NCBI GenBank assembly: GCA_034336665.1
Contig: CM067570.1
Coordinates: forward strand, 19,854,502-19,918,501
DNA length: 64,000 nt
Direction: 5' to 3'
Source of the DNA: Luscinia megarhynchos
Lineage: Eukaryota; Chordata; Aves; Passeriformes; Turdidae
Both the position numbers and the translations under genes were made by a program. The notes under the pieces were generated by a model. The model was not told the origin of the DNA. It did no database searches and worked only from the letters and a program-made list of their open reading frames with translations. Positions 14,101-22,813 of this stretch are shown piece after piece. Position 1 is the stretch's first letter. The number at the start of each line of letters is the position of its first letter.

Positions 14101-17100
14101 TGTGAGAGAGCATTTCCTAAGACGTAAATACAGACAAACCTGAAGTTCTTTAGTGCCTACTTTCATCCAAAGAAGCAGATGAAGCTTGTAAGATTATAGA
14201 CAAAATCTCTTCAGGCTAAGTGCCTTCCTCTCTTGCTCCTGTTTGATTTTAGAAATAGAATGGGGATGATACACAGGGACAAGGGTAACTTTCTAGTCAC
14301 TTCTAATCCATCTTTGTGAATCTGTGCATTTTTCTGGTTTGGATATGGGCAGGCCTCCTGGCTGAGCTGCCTCAAATCACTCTGTCCACCACTGCCTCCA
14401 CCACTGCTTGAGTATGGGGAGTGCTTGAAAGTGAAGCCTGCAGATGTGGGGTGGCCAGCAGTCAAAGGATACTCCATGTATGCCCAGGTCCTCCAGTTTT
14501 GGGGAACTGGGATAGGAATTTGCTTTCCTACCATGGGATCAGTGCCCAGCTGTAGTCCTGCGGGCAGTTCTCAAGAGATGCTTCTCCTTGAGGCAGGCCA
14601 TGAAAAGCAGGGCAGATCTCGAAGGCAGAACTGAAACACTGTAATTGGTACAATTTGGCTTTGCCTCTGTGGCAATAGGTTCCTTAGAAATACATTATTA
14701 TTTAGAATAAATGTATTTGCTGGACTTTCAATCTCAAATTTGTAAATAGTGAATTTTACTAAATGTTTGAAGTATTATGAAAGTGAAGTAGTTGGGCTCT
14801 TAATTCTCCCTATTGGCAGCAGGAGCCTCTTCTGCAGGAAACGAGGTTCAGGGCCCCTGGGTATGCAGCCCAGCACAGACTCTGCACTTACAGAGAGCTC
14901 GACAGAGGCTGCAGTTTGGTACGGTGCTGGGTCCTTGGATGCCAAACTCGGCTACTTCGGCTGTGCCGTCTTAAAATTAGTTCCCAGTGTGCTTGTGGAA
15001 AAGGTTACCCTCCATCAAGCAGGGAGACAACACATTGCCGTTTTACCTAGACAGCAGGGCTGGCACGGGAGCTGCCAGCCTCTGTTGGCAGGCATGTTAA
15101 CTCTGAAACCTAACAATGGCTCAGCCATGCTCGCCTCAATGACTGTCTTTCGGAACGGTGGCAAAGTGGTGACCCAGTGTCGGTAGCAACGCGGTGGCAG
15201 GGGCTGGGGCCGTCCAGCGGGGGTGGTGGTCAGGGCACGCACCCTGACAGGTCTTCTTTGCCCCCGCAGCTCCGTGGCATGGCAGGGTGGCTTCCAGGTC
15301 TGCCCCTTCTTCGTCGGCCACGGCATCGGGTCGTACTTTCACGGGCACCCCGAGGTGTGGCACCACGGTAAGAGGCCCCCGCCCGCCGCGCCGCTGCGCT
15401 CCGCCCGGGCGGCCAGAGGGCTCCGGGGAGGGGGAGAGGGAGGCGGTGAAGCGAGCGGAGCCCCTCACACACATACACACATACACACACCCCCACGCAC
15501 GCTGCCGGTCCGGCGGGGCGGGGGATTGCCGGTGGGGAGATTAAATCGCGAAGCTGGACGGCATCCCCGGCCTCGTGTCCTGAGGGTCGCGTGGGTATTT
15601 TTGAGGACAAGTCGCTCGTTATGGAGTTGTCGGGGCCGCTGAGCGCCGCGGGCCGCCCCCCCCGCCCGCTCCGGGCGGCAGCCGCCGCGTCCCGCACCTC
15701 CGCATCCCGCCCGCGCCCCAGCCGCGCCGGCAAAGTTTGTCACGGGGCAAAGAAAAATCTCTGCTAAAACGTTGAAGCTCCCGGCCTGGACGGAGCCGCC
15801 GTCGGGGTGGTGGGATCGCTTTCGGCGAGTGCTCCGGCTCATGACGGGGCTCGGGTGCACAGTACCTGCGAGCTAAAAAGGGGTTTAAACAAAAGGCTTG
15901 GTTGCGTTCTCTTAAAAAAAAAAAGAAAAAAAGAAAAGAAAAAAATGGGAAAAAAAAACCGGACCCAAGATGCATAAACGCGGTTTTTTTTTTCTTTTGT
16001 AGCCAATGACAGTGATTTGTTAATGGAAGAGGGAATGGCGTTCACAATAGGTTAGTAACTCTCTGCTATGGTTTTCTGTTAAAAAGCGCACACGGAACAG
16101 CCCAGATCTGTAACATTTCTTTATTGGGAGATAAAAATAACCGTGCAGACAGGGGAACGTCGGTGAGATTGACCTCTTAGGAAATAAATTAAAATATAAT
16201 TTTAAAAATGCAATAGGAACTATTGAGATCAAATAATTTTCAAATTACAAGTTTAAAAATGAAATGTTAATGATAAATTTTGCTGATATTTGACTCATAT
16301 TTTTGGCAAGGCAGAGACTCTGCCAGTGCAGTTGATTTGAGGAGGGTGAGAAGGATGTGATCGTGACCCCGAAGCCGAGCAGCCTGGTGGCACTTAGTCA
16401 TTCGCTGCCTGCCAGAGCTGCTGTTGAGTTTGGGGACTGCGGCGGTGGTAACCAGCCGCAGCCTCGCCCCGCAGACTGATCGTGCTCACTTCCAGTCGTG
16501 GAGAACTGCTGAGGGAAAAGCCTTCTTTCTCACTGTGTGGCTAAATGGCACGGCAATTAGAGGGAAATAAGAAAATTGTTGTTTTGCTGATTTAATGAAC
16601 ATTTTAAGCCTGTTTTAAAAATTCAAATATTTAAAACTATCTGTTGTTTATAAATGTGGTTGGTGCTTTGGTTATTATCCACACGGTTTTAATTAAAGCT
16701 TGATTAAAATTCCATGCTTTTACAAAAGAGGAATGGGCAAGTTCCTACCTTGCTATTTTGTCTTCCCTTTTAATTCACATTTTAGTGTGTCAAGAGAATG
16801 CCAGCCCAGGGAGATGGGACCTGTGTGGAAGGGGAGCTACCTGCTGGGATACCTCCCCATTTCTTGCTTGTTTCACAATCCACACAGGACTGCCACTAAC
16901 TTTCGAATACATTTTGTTTTTCTTGCTGCAGAGCCAATAATAATGGAAGGATCCCCTGAATTTAAGATTCTGGAGGATAAATGGACTGCAATTTCTGTAG
17001 ATAATAAAAGGTGCCTGATTTTTTTTTTTTTTTTTTTTTTTTGGTGTTTTCTAAGATGTGGAACTCATCACTGACAGCCCAAAAAACCCAAAAAGATGAG

Positions 17101-17235
17101 TTTCTGGGCATGGTGAATGTGTTTGCCCCCTCATAACTCCTAAATGTGAATTTCAGATCGGCCCAATTTGAACATACACTTGTGATTACCTCAGAGGGAG
17201 CTGAAATCCTCACTAAGCTGGTGGAAGAAGCCTAA
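2047..17235 (+). CDS. METAP1D: Methionine aminopeptidase 1D, mitochondrial (3' part, seven exons)
   Basis: METAP1D removes the initiator methionine from proteins made in mitochondria; it is a dinuclear-metal M24A peptidase. Coding exons read here are 2047-2195, 2873-2915, 6711-6874, 15270-15367, 16003-16050, 16932-17010 and 17157-17235 (660 nt, 219 residues plus TAA at 17233-17235). All junctions are GT..AG and phases match across every intron. Known metal ligands of the family are all present: Asp in NIDVT, Asp in GYHGDTS, His in VGHGIGSYF, Glu in FTIEPI and Glu in QFEHTL; the substrate-binding His is in VCHGIP. About 115 N-terminal residues, including the mitochondrial targeting peptide, lie left of the window. 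DLX1 follows on the same strand 3.9 kb downstream, the usual vertebrate order. The 15270 exon is oddly GC-rich and replaces several residues before GFQVCP. Confidence 0.95.
2873..2915 (+). CDS. METAP1D: METAP1D exon ([15 protein letters not shown])
   Basis: A 43-nt micro-exon after a T-rich tract and 'tttcag'. It completes the split serine codon (AG|T) and encodes [14 protein letters not shown], holding the first metal-binding aspartate. Donor is gtgagt. Confidence 0.92.
2916..6710. other. METAP1D intron, 3.8 kb
   Basis: AT-rich intron with no recognisable gene. It contains a T/G-rich low-complexity run near 5127-5169. A GC-richer patch at about 6170-6450 is open in several frames but matches no protein I know. 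Confidence 0.7.
5127..5169. repeat. Low-complexity T/G-rich tract (TTG-like)
   Basis: Imperfect repetition of gtt, ttgg and T-runs in a METAP1D intron. Confidence 0.6.
6711..6874 (+). CDS. METAP1D: METAP1D exon ([11 protein letters not shown] ... GNTI)
   Basis: Acceptor 'atgtttag' then GTG TAT TAC. It encodes [17 protein letters not shown] with the second metal-binding aspartate, then [18 protein letters not shown] and [10 protein letters not shown]. It ends in phase 2 (ATC AG) at donor gtaagc. By hand count about 39% of third codon positions are G or C. Confidence 0.94.
6875..15269. other. METAP1D intron, 8.4 kb
   Basis: Mostly AT-rich, without a recognisable coding gene. Short ATTA-rich stretches (about 8940-9420 and 10230-10640) resemble non-coding regulatory DNA and are discussed as a finding. 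A (TA)n microsatellite lies at 9465-9492. The 3' end from about 15180 turns sharply GC-rich. Confidence 0.7.
9465..9492. repeat. (TA)n microsatellite
   Basis: Near-pure alternating TA/CA run within a METAP1D intron. Confidence 0.85.
15270..15367 (+). CDS. METAP1D: METAP1D exon ([21 protein letters not shown])
   Basis: Acceptor 'cccccgcag' then C completing AG|C. It encodes SVAWQG then [18 protein letters not shown] and GHPEVWHH, containing the metal-binding histidine of GHGIG. It ends in phase 1 at donor gtaaga. Third positions are G or C in about 29 of 32 codons, unlike neighbouring exons. The residues just before GFQVCP differ from the usual family sequence but keep its exact length. Confidence 0.92.
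15466..15500. repeat. CA-rich microsatellite
   Basis: Interrupted (CA)n with 'acatacac' units, inside the GC-rich intronic island. Confidence 0.8.
15914..15958. repeat. A-rich tract
   Basis: Interrupted poly-A about 45 bp upstream of a METAP1D acceptor. Confidence 0.7.
16003..16050 (+). CDS. METAP1D: METAP1D exon ([16 protein letters not shown])
   Basis: Acceptor 'cttttgtag'. CC completes the split alanine codon. It encodes [15 protein letters not shown] and ends one base into the Glu codon of the IEPI metal-ligand motif, before donor gttagt. Confidence 0.93.
16932..17010 (+). CDS. METAP1D: METAP1D exon ([11 protein letters not shown] ... VDNK)
   Basis: Acceptor 'ttgctgcag'. AG completes the metal-binding Glu. 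It encodes [17 protein letters not shown] and TAISVDNK, ending in phase 2 (AAA AG) at donor gtgcct. A T24 run begins only nine bases into the next intron. Confidence 0.94.
17019..17042. repeat. Poly-T run (24 T)
   Basis: Uninterrupted T-run just after a METAP1D donor, inside a 146-bp intron. Confidence 0.9.
17157..17235 (+). CDS. METAP1D: METAP1D last coding exon with stop
   Basis: Acceptor 'gaatttcag'. It completes Arg, then encodes [19 protein letters not shown] and KLVEEA with TAA at 17233-17235. QFEHT carries the last metal-binding glutamate. Confidence 0.94.
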
Positions 17236-17445
17236 AGATGAAGCAAAGAGTGGAGAGACTTGCTGTACTTCCAGGATTTCAAGTTTCACTTGGGACAGAG
17301 AAGAGATTTCTGTAATTTCTGAGGGGAATGGGTGTTGTGTAAATCACTCCAGGGGACAGAAAAAGCAATTTGAGGGGTGGCTCTGGACATAGTTCTTTCT
17401 GTGTATTACCTGGTGAGTATTTAATAAAAGTCCTTAGCTTTTTTG
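17236..17445 (+). other. METAP1D: METAP1D 3' UTR with AATAAA
   Basis: Non-coding sequence after the stop. A canonical AATAAA at 17423-17428 is the first downstream polyadenylation signal on this strand, so the transcript may end near 17445. Longer forms cannot be excluded. Confidence 0.5.
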
Positions 17446-18640
17446 TGACCCTTGGAGCAGCCAAGCACAGTCTGCAAGTGGCAAAAGGTTTGGGGTATTC
17501 GGGATTAGGGGCAGAAAGTGGCTTCCCTCTCTTCCAAATCCTATGTGGGACAAATAGATATCAGATGATACAGTCTTTAAGCAGCTGAGAGGACAGAGAA
17601 ACAAAGCATTTTCCCCTTATAACTGAGGTGTGGAGTCAATTTGTCTTCATTGCCATTAACACAGTGCTGTTTCTCAGGCTCTAACTTCTACTAGGATGGG
17701 AAAAAGTTTCCCAAGAGTGTCAGGCAGAAGGAACAGACTCGTCCCATCATCATTCCCAGCAGCAATCCCCCGCTTTTTCGCTCTTTTTACACAGCACAAA
17801 AAGTGATTAAAAATGAGATGCAAAGCACTCCTCTCTGGGGATCAATAATTGCCCTGCTTGAAGAATTAGCCAGTTTGGGGTAATCACTGCTCTGTGGTGC
17901 CCATGTAAGTTAAGGGAGAGGCACTCTGCAGTTTAAGCTTTTTATAGAGGCAGAGGAGTTGGCAGTCCAGGAGATGAGCCGTGACTGCTGCACAGAGTTT
18001 GAAACCGATGGACCTCATGAGCCCTCACTCGGCCCTGTGCTCTCTGCAGTCCAGGGCTGCCAGAGGTGCAGGGATTCATTTCTGATTTAGCCAGTTGCTG
18101 CCTGCCCTGTGAGGCCAAACAGGTCTGGCATTGTATTTGGAGGCTACCAGGGCAGGACCTGGGCCTGTGAAACGTGGGGTAGCCTTGTAGATAATTAAAG
18201 GACTTCCAGAAGTTCCGCAGGCCCACGGCAACACTGATGTGATTTGATACAAAGAACTTGCCCCTCATTGCAGGCAGATGGGGTCGCATGCTGAGGGCTG
18301 GCCAGTTGCACATTCAGGCAACCAGAGTGGCTGAGCACTGGCTCCCTCCGTGGTCCTGGACAGAAGTAAACTGCTTTCTTACAGCTTTACTCTGCTGTTT
18401 GCTTTCATTCAAGTACAGTGAGCTCTCAGCTCTAATAGTTTCTAACATCAGCTTTTCAAAAAGCAAGGACCCCCCTCCCAGAATACAGCTAACACCGCGG
18501 GGCAGCTGCTTTGCTTCATCCTCCCTGAGAGGAGCTTGGAAAGCCATAAAACCTGCAAAACAAACGATGCAGCCAAGTTTACAAATATGCAGAGATTAAA
18601 CAATGCAAAGGACAGTCGGCATTGCCTGGAGGGGCATGTA
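17446..18640. other. METAP1D-DLX1 spacer, left part
   Basis: Mixed-composition intergenic DNA without a recognised gene, repeat family or RNA gene. Confidence 0.55.
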
Positions 18641-18649
18641 TTTTGTTCC

Positions 18650-19600
18650 CCTACATTCCGTCGCCCAGCCGCACTGCCCCTTCTGAGGGGCTCTGGGGGC
18701 AGCTGGGTGTCTGGCGCGTCCCGGAGGTGCACCAGAGGCGCCTCCCGTGGATTTTGGCCACGCCGGGAGCCCCGGATAGCGCCGCAGGTGCCAAGCTTCT
18801 CACCATCGTCTGCCCTCTGCCTCCTGTCCTGCTCTTACCGCGGCGTGGGACGAGGCGGGAGAGGGGCAACCGGGAGCAGAGAACCCCCCGCGGCCGTGGT
18901 GGGGGGACTGCCGGCAGCTCCTGGTGATCACTGCGCTCTGGGCTCCCACCCGTAACTCTGGTGGGACTGCGAGTTTTACTGGCCGCTGCGGAGCATTGAT
19001 AGCGCACCTTTGTAATCCTAATTACGAACGGGCCTGAAGAGATGTCTCGGCTGTTCGGGGACAGCCAGCGCCTTGCACAAGCCCGTCCTAAAGAAGATCT
19101 TGCCGGGCCAGCACGACGAGAGTCCCGGCGTGGCAATCGCTCCCGCGGGGTCAGGACGTCCTGCGGCCGCGGCCCCTCCGCGCCCGCCGAAGCCGCGCAG
19201 ACCGGGGCCAGCAATGCACGGAGGGGCGGGGGCCCTGCTCCGCAGGACGGGGGCGAGCAGAGCTTCACCGAGCTGTCCGCGGGGTTTTGGAGGGGTCGGA
19301 GGGACTGTGGTTCGCCCCGGGACTGCCTGTGTCCGGCCGATCGAGGGAGAAGAAGCAGCCCCGGCGGGCACGGAGCGGGCTCCGCTCTCTCAGTTGCCAG
19401 GCTGAGGCGGCGAAGGTGCCGGAGCTGCCGGGGCGCCCTGTTCCCTATCCCGTCTAGCTCGCTGACCCGCCTCGGGTGGTCACTTCCCTGGCCAGGAGGG
19501 CAGAGCTGGCTGCCGGGGGAGACCGCGTGCGTGCGGAAACACCTCCACTGCCCCTTCTGCGCCAAGCCTCCGAGAGTTAGTGAGAATGAACTTTGCGTGT
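18650..19600. promoter_or_regulatory. CpG island upstream of DLX1
   Basis: GC-rich, CpG-dense block about 1.6-2.5 kb upstream of the DLX1 start codon. Both strands show long open frames (one about 397 codons on the minus strand), but their Pro/Arg/Ala-rich translations match no family and overlap one another, as expected of an island. Developmental transcription-factor loci commonly have several such islands. Confidence 0.6.
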
Positions 19601-19729
19601 TGCGAGCAAAGCAAAAAACCCCCCAAAACACTGAGAAGAAGAAAAAGAAGGGGGGGGAGGGGAGAGAAGGAGGTAAAAGAGTCGTTAGGAAACGGGCAAT
19701 TAAAACCGACAGAGCCGCTAATGAAAGGG

Positions 19730-19753
19730 AAAAAAAAAAAAAAAAAAAAAAAA
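19730..19753. repeat. Poly-A run (24 A)
   Basis: Uninterrupted A-run at the edge of the upstream CpG island, preceded by purine-rich sequence. Confidence 0.9.
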
Positions 19754-20069
19754 GGCCAGGAGCAGAGGGGCTCGATTGTGCCAGCTTTGCACAGTCAGGG
19801 GCGGCTGCTTCAAGGGCCGTCGCTGCCCGAAGGAGCCTGAACACTATGCGGGCCCTGCCGGGGGTGCCCCAGCCCCGCTGCCGCCGCTAATACCTCTAAC
19901 GACATCAACGCTGCGATTTGTTTTGAATATTCACCTTTATTGGTGTTCTCCCTTTGCCAAAATGTGCTTGATTGCATAGATGTAGTGCCGTGATAACTGC
20001 GCACCCTAGACAGCCTAGGTGCAACCGGGAAAGTTCAGCCCAGGCCAGATCAAATCCCAGGCTGTTTAA

Positions 20070-20345
20070 TGCTGGAAGGCTGCATGTTGCTATTAGTGTT
20101 AAATATATGGCTAATTATGCGTATGAAAATTAAACATCAGTGTTATGCTAATGGGGCCGCCTTCAGCTGTGGATCAGAGCACTTGAGACTAGCATTTAAT
20201 CAAATGAATCAGTAACTAATACATCTGCACGTGTGAACTTTCACAAGATCATTTTCCTGTTACAGTCACACCGCAGAATTATGAAAGAAATAATTATCAA
20301 CACTTTCTAATTATCTAGCAAAGTAATTTGGGATTCATCGTGGGC
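20070..20345. promoter_or_regulatory. Candidate DLX1 upstream enhancer (homeobox-site cluster)
   Basis: An AT-rich block between GC-rich DNA carries three TAATTA cores (20112-20117, 20291-20296, 20308-20313), an ATGCTAAT octamer-like site at 20145-20152 and a CAGCTG E-box at 20164-20169. Homeodomain plus E-box clustering is typical of DLX forebrain enhancers. It lies about 0.9-1.1 kb upstream of the DLX1 ATG, closer than the mouse upstream element I recall, so identity with that element is not claimed. Confidence 0.5.
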
Positions 20346-20479
20346 TTTCTGGGGAGGATCTCCTAAGTCCCACCTCATTTACCGCTCACGCACGCGGAAG
20401 TTTTCATTTTAAGCTCAAATGCGCCGTTGGGCCCTTTCAGGGCGATTTGGTTTGGTTGGGTTGCTTTTTTCCCTTTGAA

Positions 20480-21184
20480 ACCATGACGGCGGCAGCCGGG
20501 CGGCTCTGGGACCCGCGGCAGGGGCCGGGAGCCCCTGCGCACCCGCGGAGTGCGCGCGGCCCGGCGGGCGGGGGCCGCTGGCTTTGTCCGCGGGTCCCGC
20601 CGCCGTCTGCCGGAGCGGGCCGGCAGCTGCACGAACCCCCGCAGCCCGCCGAGGCCGGCGGAGCGCGGCTGCTGTCCCCTCCGCGCCGCCTTCGCGGCGA
20701 GGGGCGGAGAAGGGCGGAGGGGGTGCGGTGCCTTCCGCCGAGCTCCGGATGGGCGCTCTCGGTCGGCGGCGGGAGCGGGCGGCCCGCGATGGGAGCGGGC
20801 TCCCGGCCGGCGGCGGGGCGGGCGTGCGGCCGGCGCTCGGGCGGGCGCGGCGCTGCCAGCCCGGCTCTCCGCGCTCACCGGGGTCCGGGCGAGCCCCGAG
20901 CGCCTCGGACCAATCCAAAGCGATTATGCAAGACGGCGGACCAATCAGCTCCGCCGTCTCATGAATATTCATAGACTTGGCTGAGTCAAAGCTTTTAGGC
21001 GAGTTTGTGTAGATCTACAGCATCATGCTTAGACTTTTCAAAGAGACAAACTCCATTTTCTTATGAATGGAAAGTGAAAAACCCTGTTTCGCTTAAATTG
21101 GGTTCTTTCCTGTCCTGAGAAACACAACAGACCCCAAAAAGGCAAGCTGAAGAGAGAACACACACACAGACCAAGCGACAAGAA
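20480..21184 (+). promoter_or_regulatory. DLX1: DLX1 promoter and 5' UTR (CpG island, CCAAT boxes)
   Basis: A CpG island (20480-20900) gives way to a compact promoter. CCAAT boxes lie at 20910-20914 and 20941-20945, the second within the 9-base loop of a perfect 10-bp inverted repeat (arms 20931-20940 and 20950-20959). A perfect palindrome atgaatattcat follows at 20961-20972 and an AP-1-like TGAGTCA at 20982-20988. No TATA box is seen. Transcription probably starts shortly after 20990, leaving a 5' UTR of about 150-200 nt. Confidence 0.65.
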
Positions 21185-21497
21185 ATGACCATGACTACCA
21201 TGCCAGAGAGTCTAAATAGCCCCGTCTCAGGGAAGGCTGTCTTTATGGAGTTTGGGCCGCCCAGCCAGCAAATGTCTCCTTCTCCCATGTCCCACGGACA
21301 CTATTCCATGCACTGTTTACACTCAGCGGGCCACTCTCAGCCTGACAGCTCGTACAGCACAGCTTCGTCCTTCTCCCGACCGCTGGGCTACCCCTATGTG
21401 AACTCGGTCAGCAGCCACTCGAGCAACCCCTACATCAGTTCAGTGCAGTCCTACCCCAACAGCTCCAGCCTGACTCAGACCCGGTTAGAGGAGACAG
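21185..21497 (+). CDS. DLX1: DLX1 exon 1 coding part
   Basis: Encodes residues 1-104 and one base of codon 105, including [20 protein letters not shown] and [17 protein letters not shown], the Distal-less N-terminal region. Donor gtaggt follows GAGACAG. Confidence 0.97.
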
Positions 21498-22813
21498 GTA
21501 GGTGCACTCGGCTTTGGGGAGGGGGGGAGGGGAGGAGGGAAGGCAAGGCGGGAGGGAGGGTGTTGTATTTAAAAAAATCTATCGGGGGAAAAAATTAAAT
21601 TAAATTACAAAATATTAGTCAAGAGAGGCTGAGGATCGCAGGGGACCAATACACAGAGCACACAATGCTTGGCTGGAGAAGAAACCAACCCAGATGTGCA
21701 CGTATTAGTCTTCGTAATTATTTATTGCGTAGCGCTATAAACAATGTATGCAATTAAGGGTAATTAAACCTAAACTGCAGCCTGTAAAAATAGCAAACTT
21801 TCTCTGGGAAGAAGCCTGGGCTGCCATAATCGCCCGGAGCCTTTGTTAGCGTTACTCGAGCTTCACTTTTCTTCCTTCTCATTATTGTTATTGTTGATGT
21901 TGCTGTTGTTGTTGTTACTGCTGCTGCTGCTGCTATTACTGTTACTGCTATTATTGCTATTGCTGCTATTATTATTATTTAGTCTGCATCGTTTGTTGTT
22001 TGTAGGGGCCGAATCGGAGAAAAGCACTGTGGTAGAAGGAGGGGAAGTTCGCTTTAATGGGAAAGGGAAAAAAATCCGCAAACCCAGGACTATTTACTCC
22101 AGTTTGCAGCTACAGGCTTTGAACAGGAGGTTCCAGCAGACTCAGTACCTGGCTCTGCCCGAAAGAGCCGAGCTCGCAGCATCTCTGGGACTCACCCAGA
22201 CCCAGGTACAGCTCCGACTGAGCCGGCCCCTCTCCCGTGTCCCCTCCGTGTCCGCACGGTCGGCGTGGGAGACCACACTCGTAATGCACACGGGTCACAG
22301 CCGCGGGCAGCGGGGCGACACCCGTCCCGCCACGGGGCGCTCCCGGCGCTGGGGAAGCCCCCGCAGAGCCCGCTGGAGTGGGCCCAGGAGGCTCCTGCTG
22401 GGTGGCCTGGCGTCACAAAATAGCACAGCAGTCGCGGGGTAATGAGGGAGAGAAGCTGGGGGACCGCCGCCTGGGGGGGTCCGTCGTGCCCTGGGAGGGA
22501 TGGGAGGATGCTGGACCGTACCGGAGGATGCTGAGCTCTGCCCCGTTCCCCTTTGCAGGTAAAGATTTGGTTTCAGAACAAGCGTTCCAAATTCAAGAAG
22601 CTGATGAAGCAAGGAGGAGCCGCTCTGGAGAGCAGCGCCTTGACCAACGGCAGGGCTCTCTCGGGCAGCTCGCCACCCGTGCCTCCAGTGTGGAATACCA
22701 CCTCTGCCTCCGGTAAGGCCTCGTCGGGGACCCCGGGCACCTACATCCCCAGCTACACGTCGTGGTATCCTTCGGCCCACCAAGAAGCTATGCAGCAGCC
22801 GCAACTGATGTGA
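21185..22813 (+). CDS. DLX1: Homeobox protein DLX1 (complete, three coding exons)
   Basis: Distal-less-type homeodomain transcription factor acting in the nucleus in ventral forebrain interneurons, retina and branchial arches. Exons 21185-21497, 22006-22205 and 22559-22813 join in frame to 255 codons plus TGA, the length of the human protein. The N-terminus [17 protein letters not shown] and C-terminus [15 protein letters not shown] are diagnostic of DLX1. The homeodomain is residues 128-187, with Gln50 in WFQNKR. Exon 2 is 200 nt, and intron 2 cuts the homeodomain between positions 44 and 45, the conserved Dlx position. The start was chosen because MTMTTMPES matches the family and has a purine at -3. 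The gene is convergent with DLX2 and probably shares the intergenic enhancers. Confidence 0.98.
21498..22005 (+). other. DLX1: DLX1 intron 1
   Basis: A 508-bp intron, with purine-rich then AT-rich DNA. A compound trinucleotide repeat (21881-21981) ends 24 bases before the exon 2 acceptor. Confidence 0.9.
21881..21981 (+). repeat. Compound trinucleotide repeat (ATT/GTT/CTG)
   Basis: About 100 bp of mixed att, gtt and ctg triplets, including five consecutive ctg units near 21920-21935. It is non-coding, although it reads as a leucine run in one frame. Confidence 0.85.
22006..22205 (+). CDS. DLX1: DLX1 exon 2 (first part of homeodomain)
   Basis: 200 nt after acceptor 'ttgtttgtag'. It encodes residues 105-171, from [17 protein letters not shown] through [19 protein letters not shown] to GLTQTQ. 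Donor is gtacag. Confidence 0.97.
22559..22813 (+). CDS. DLX1: DLX1 exon 3 (recognition helix and C-terminus)
   Basis: Acceptor 'cctttgcag' then [20 protein letters not shown], the DNA-recognition helix, a Ser/Pro-rich tail and [20 protein letters not shown] before TGA (22811-22813). Confidence 0.98.
   Translation, partial: VKIWFQNKRSKFKKLMKQGGAALESSALTNGRALSGSSPPVPPVWNTTSASGKASSGTPGTYIPSYTSWYPSAHQEAMQQPQLM

Larger units (their letters stand above)
15180..15800. promoter_or_regulatory. CpG island spanning a METAP1D exon
   Basis: Dense CpG dinucleotides and high GC begin in the intron, cover the 15270-15367 exon and continue to about 15800, with AT-rich DNA on both sides. It could be an unmethylated island of DLX1 regulatory chromatin or an internal promoter. 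Neither role can be decided from sequence. Long open frames here are by-products of GC content. Confidence 0.6.

Noticed and set aside
18651..19844. 397-codon open frame on the minus strand upstream of DLX1
   Set aside because: It lies in a CpG island, overlaps equally long frames on the other strand, passes through a homopolymer and has a Pro/Arg/Ala-rich translation with no known domain.
21843..22442. 199-codon frame with a long leucine run across DLX1 intron 1 and exon 2
   Set aside because: The leucines come from the triplet repeat. The DLX1 N-terminus in exon 1 is the conserved one and joins at 22006.
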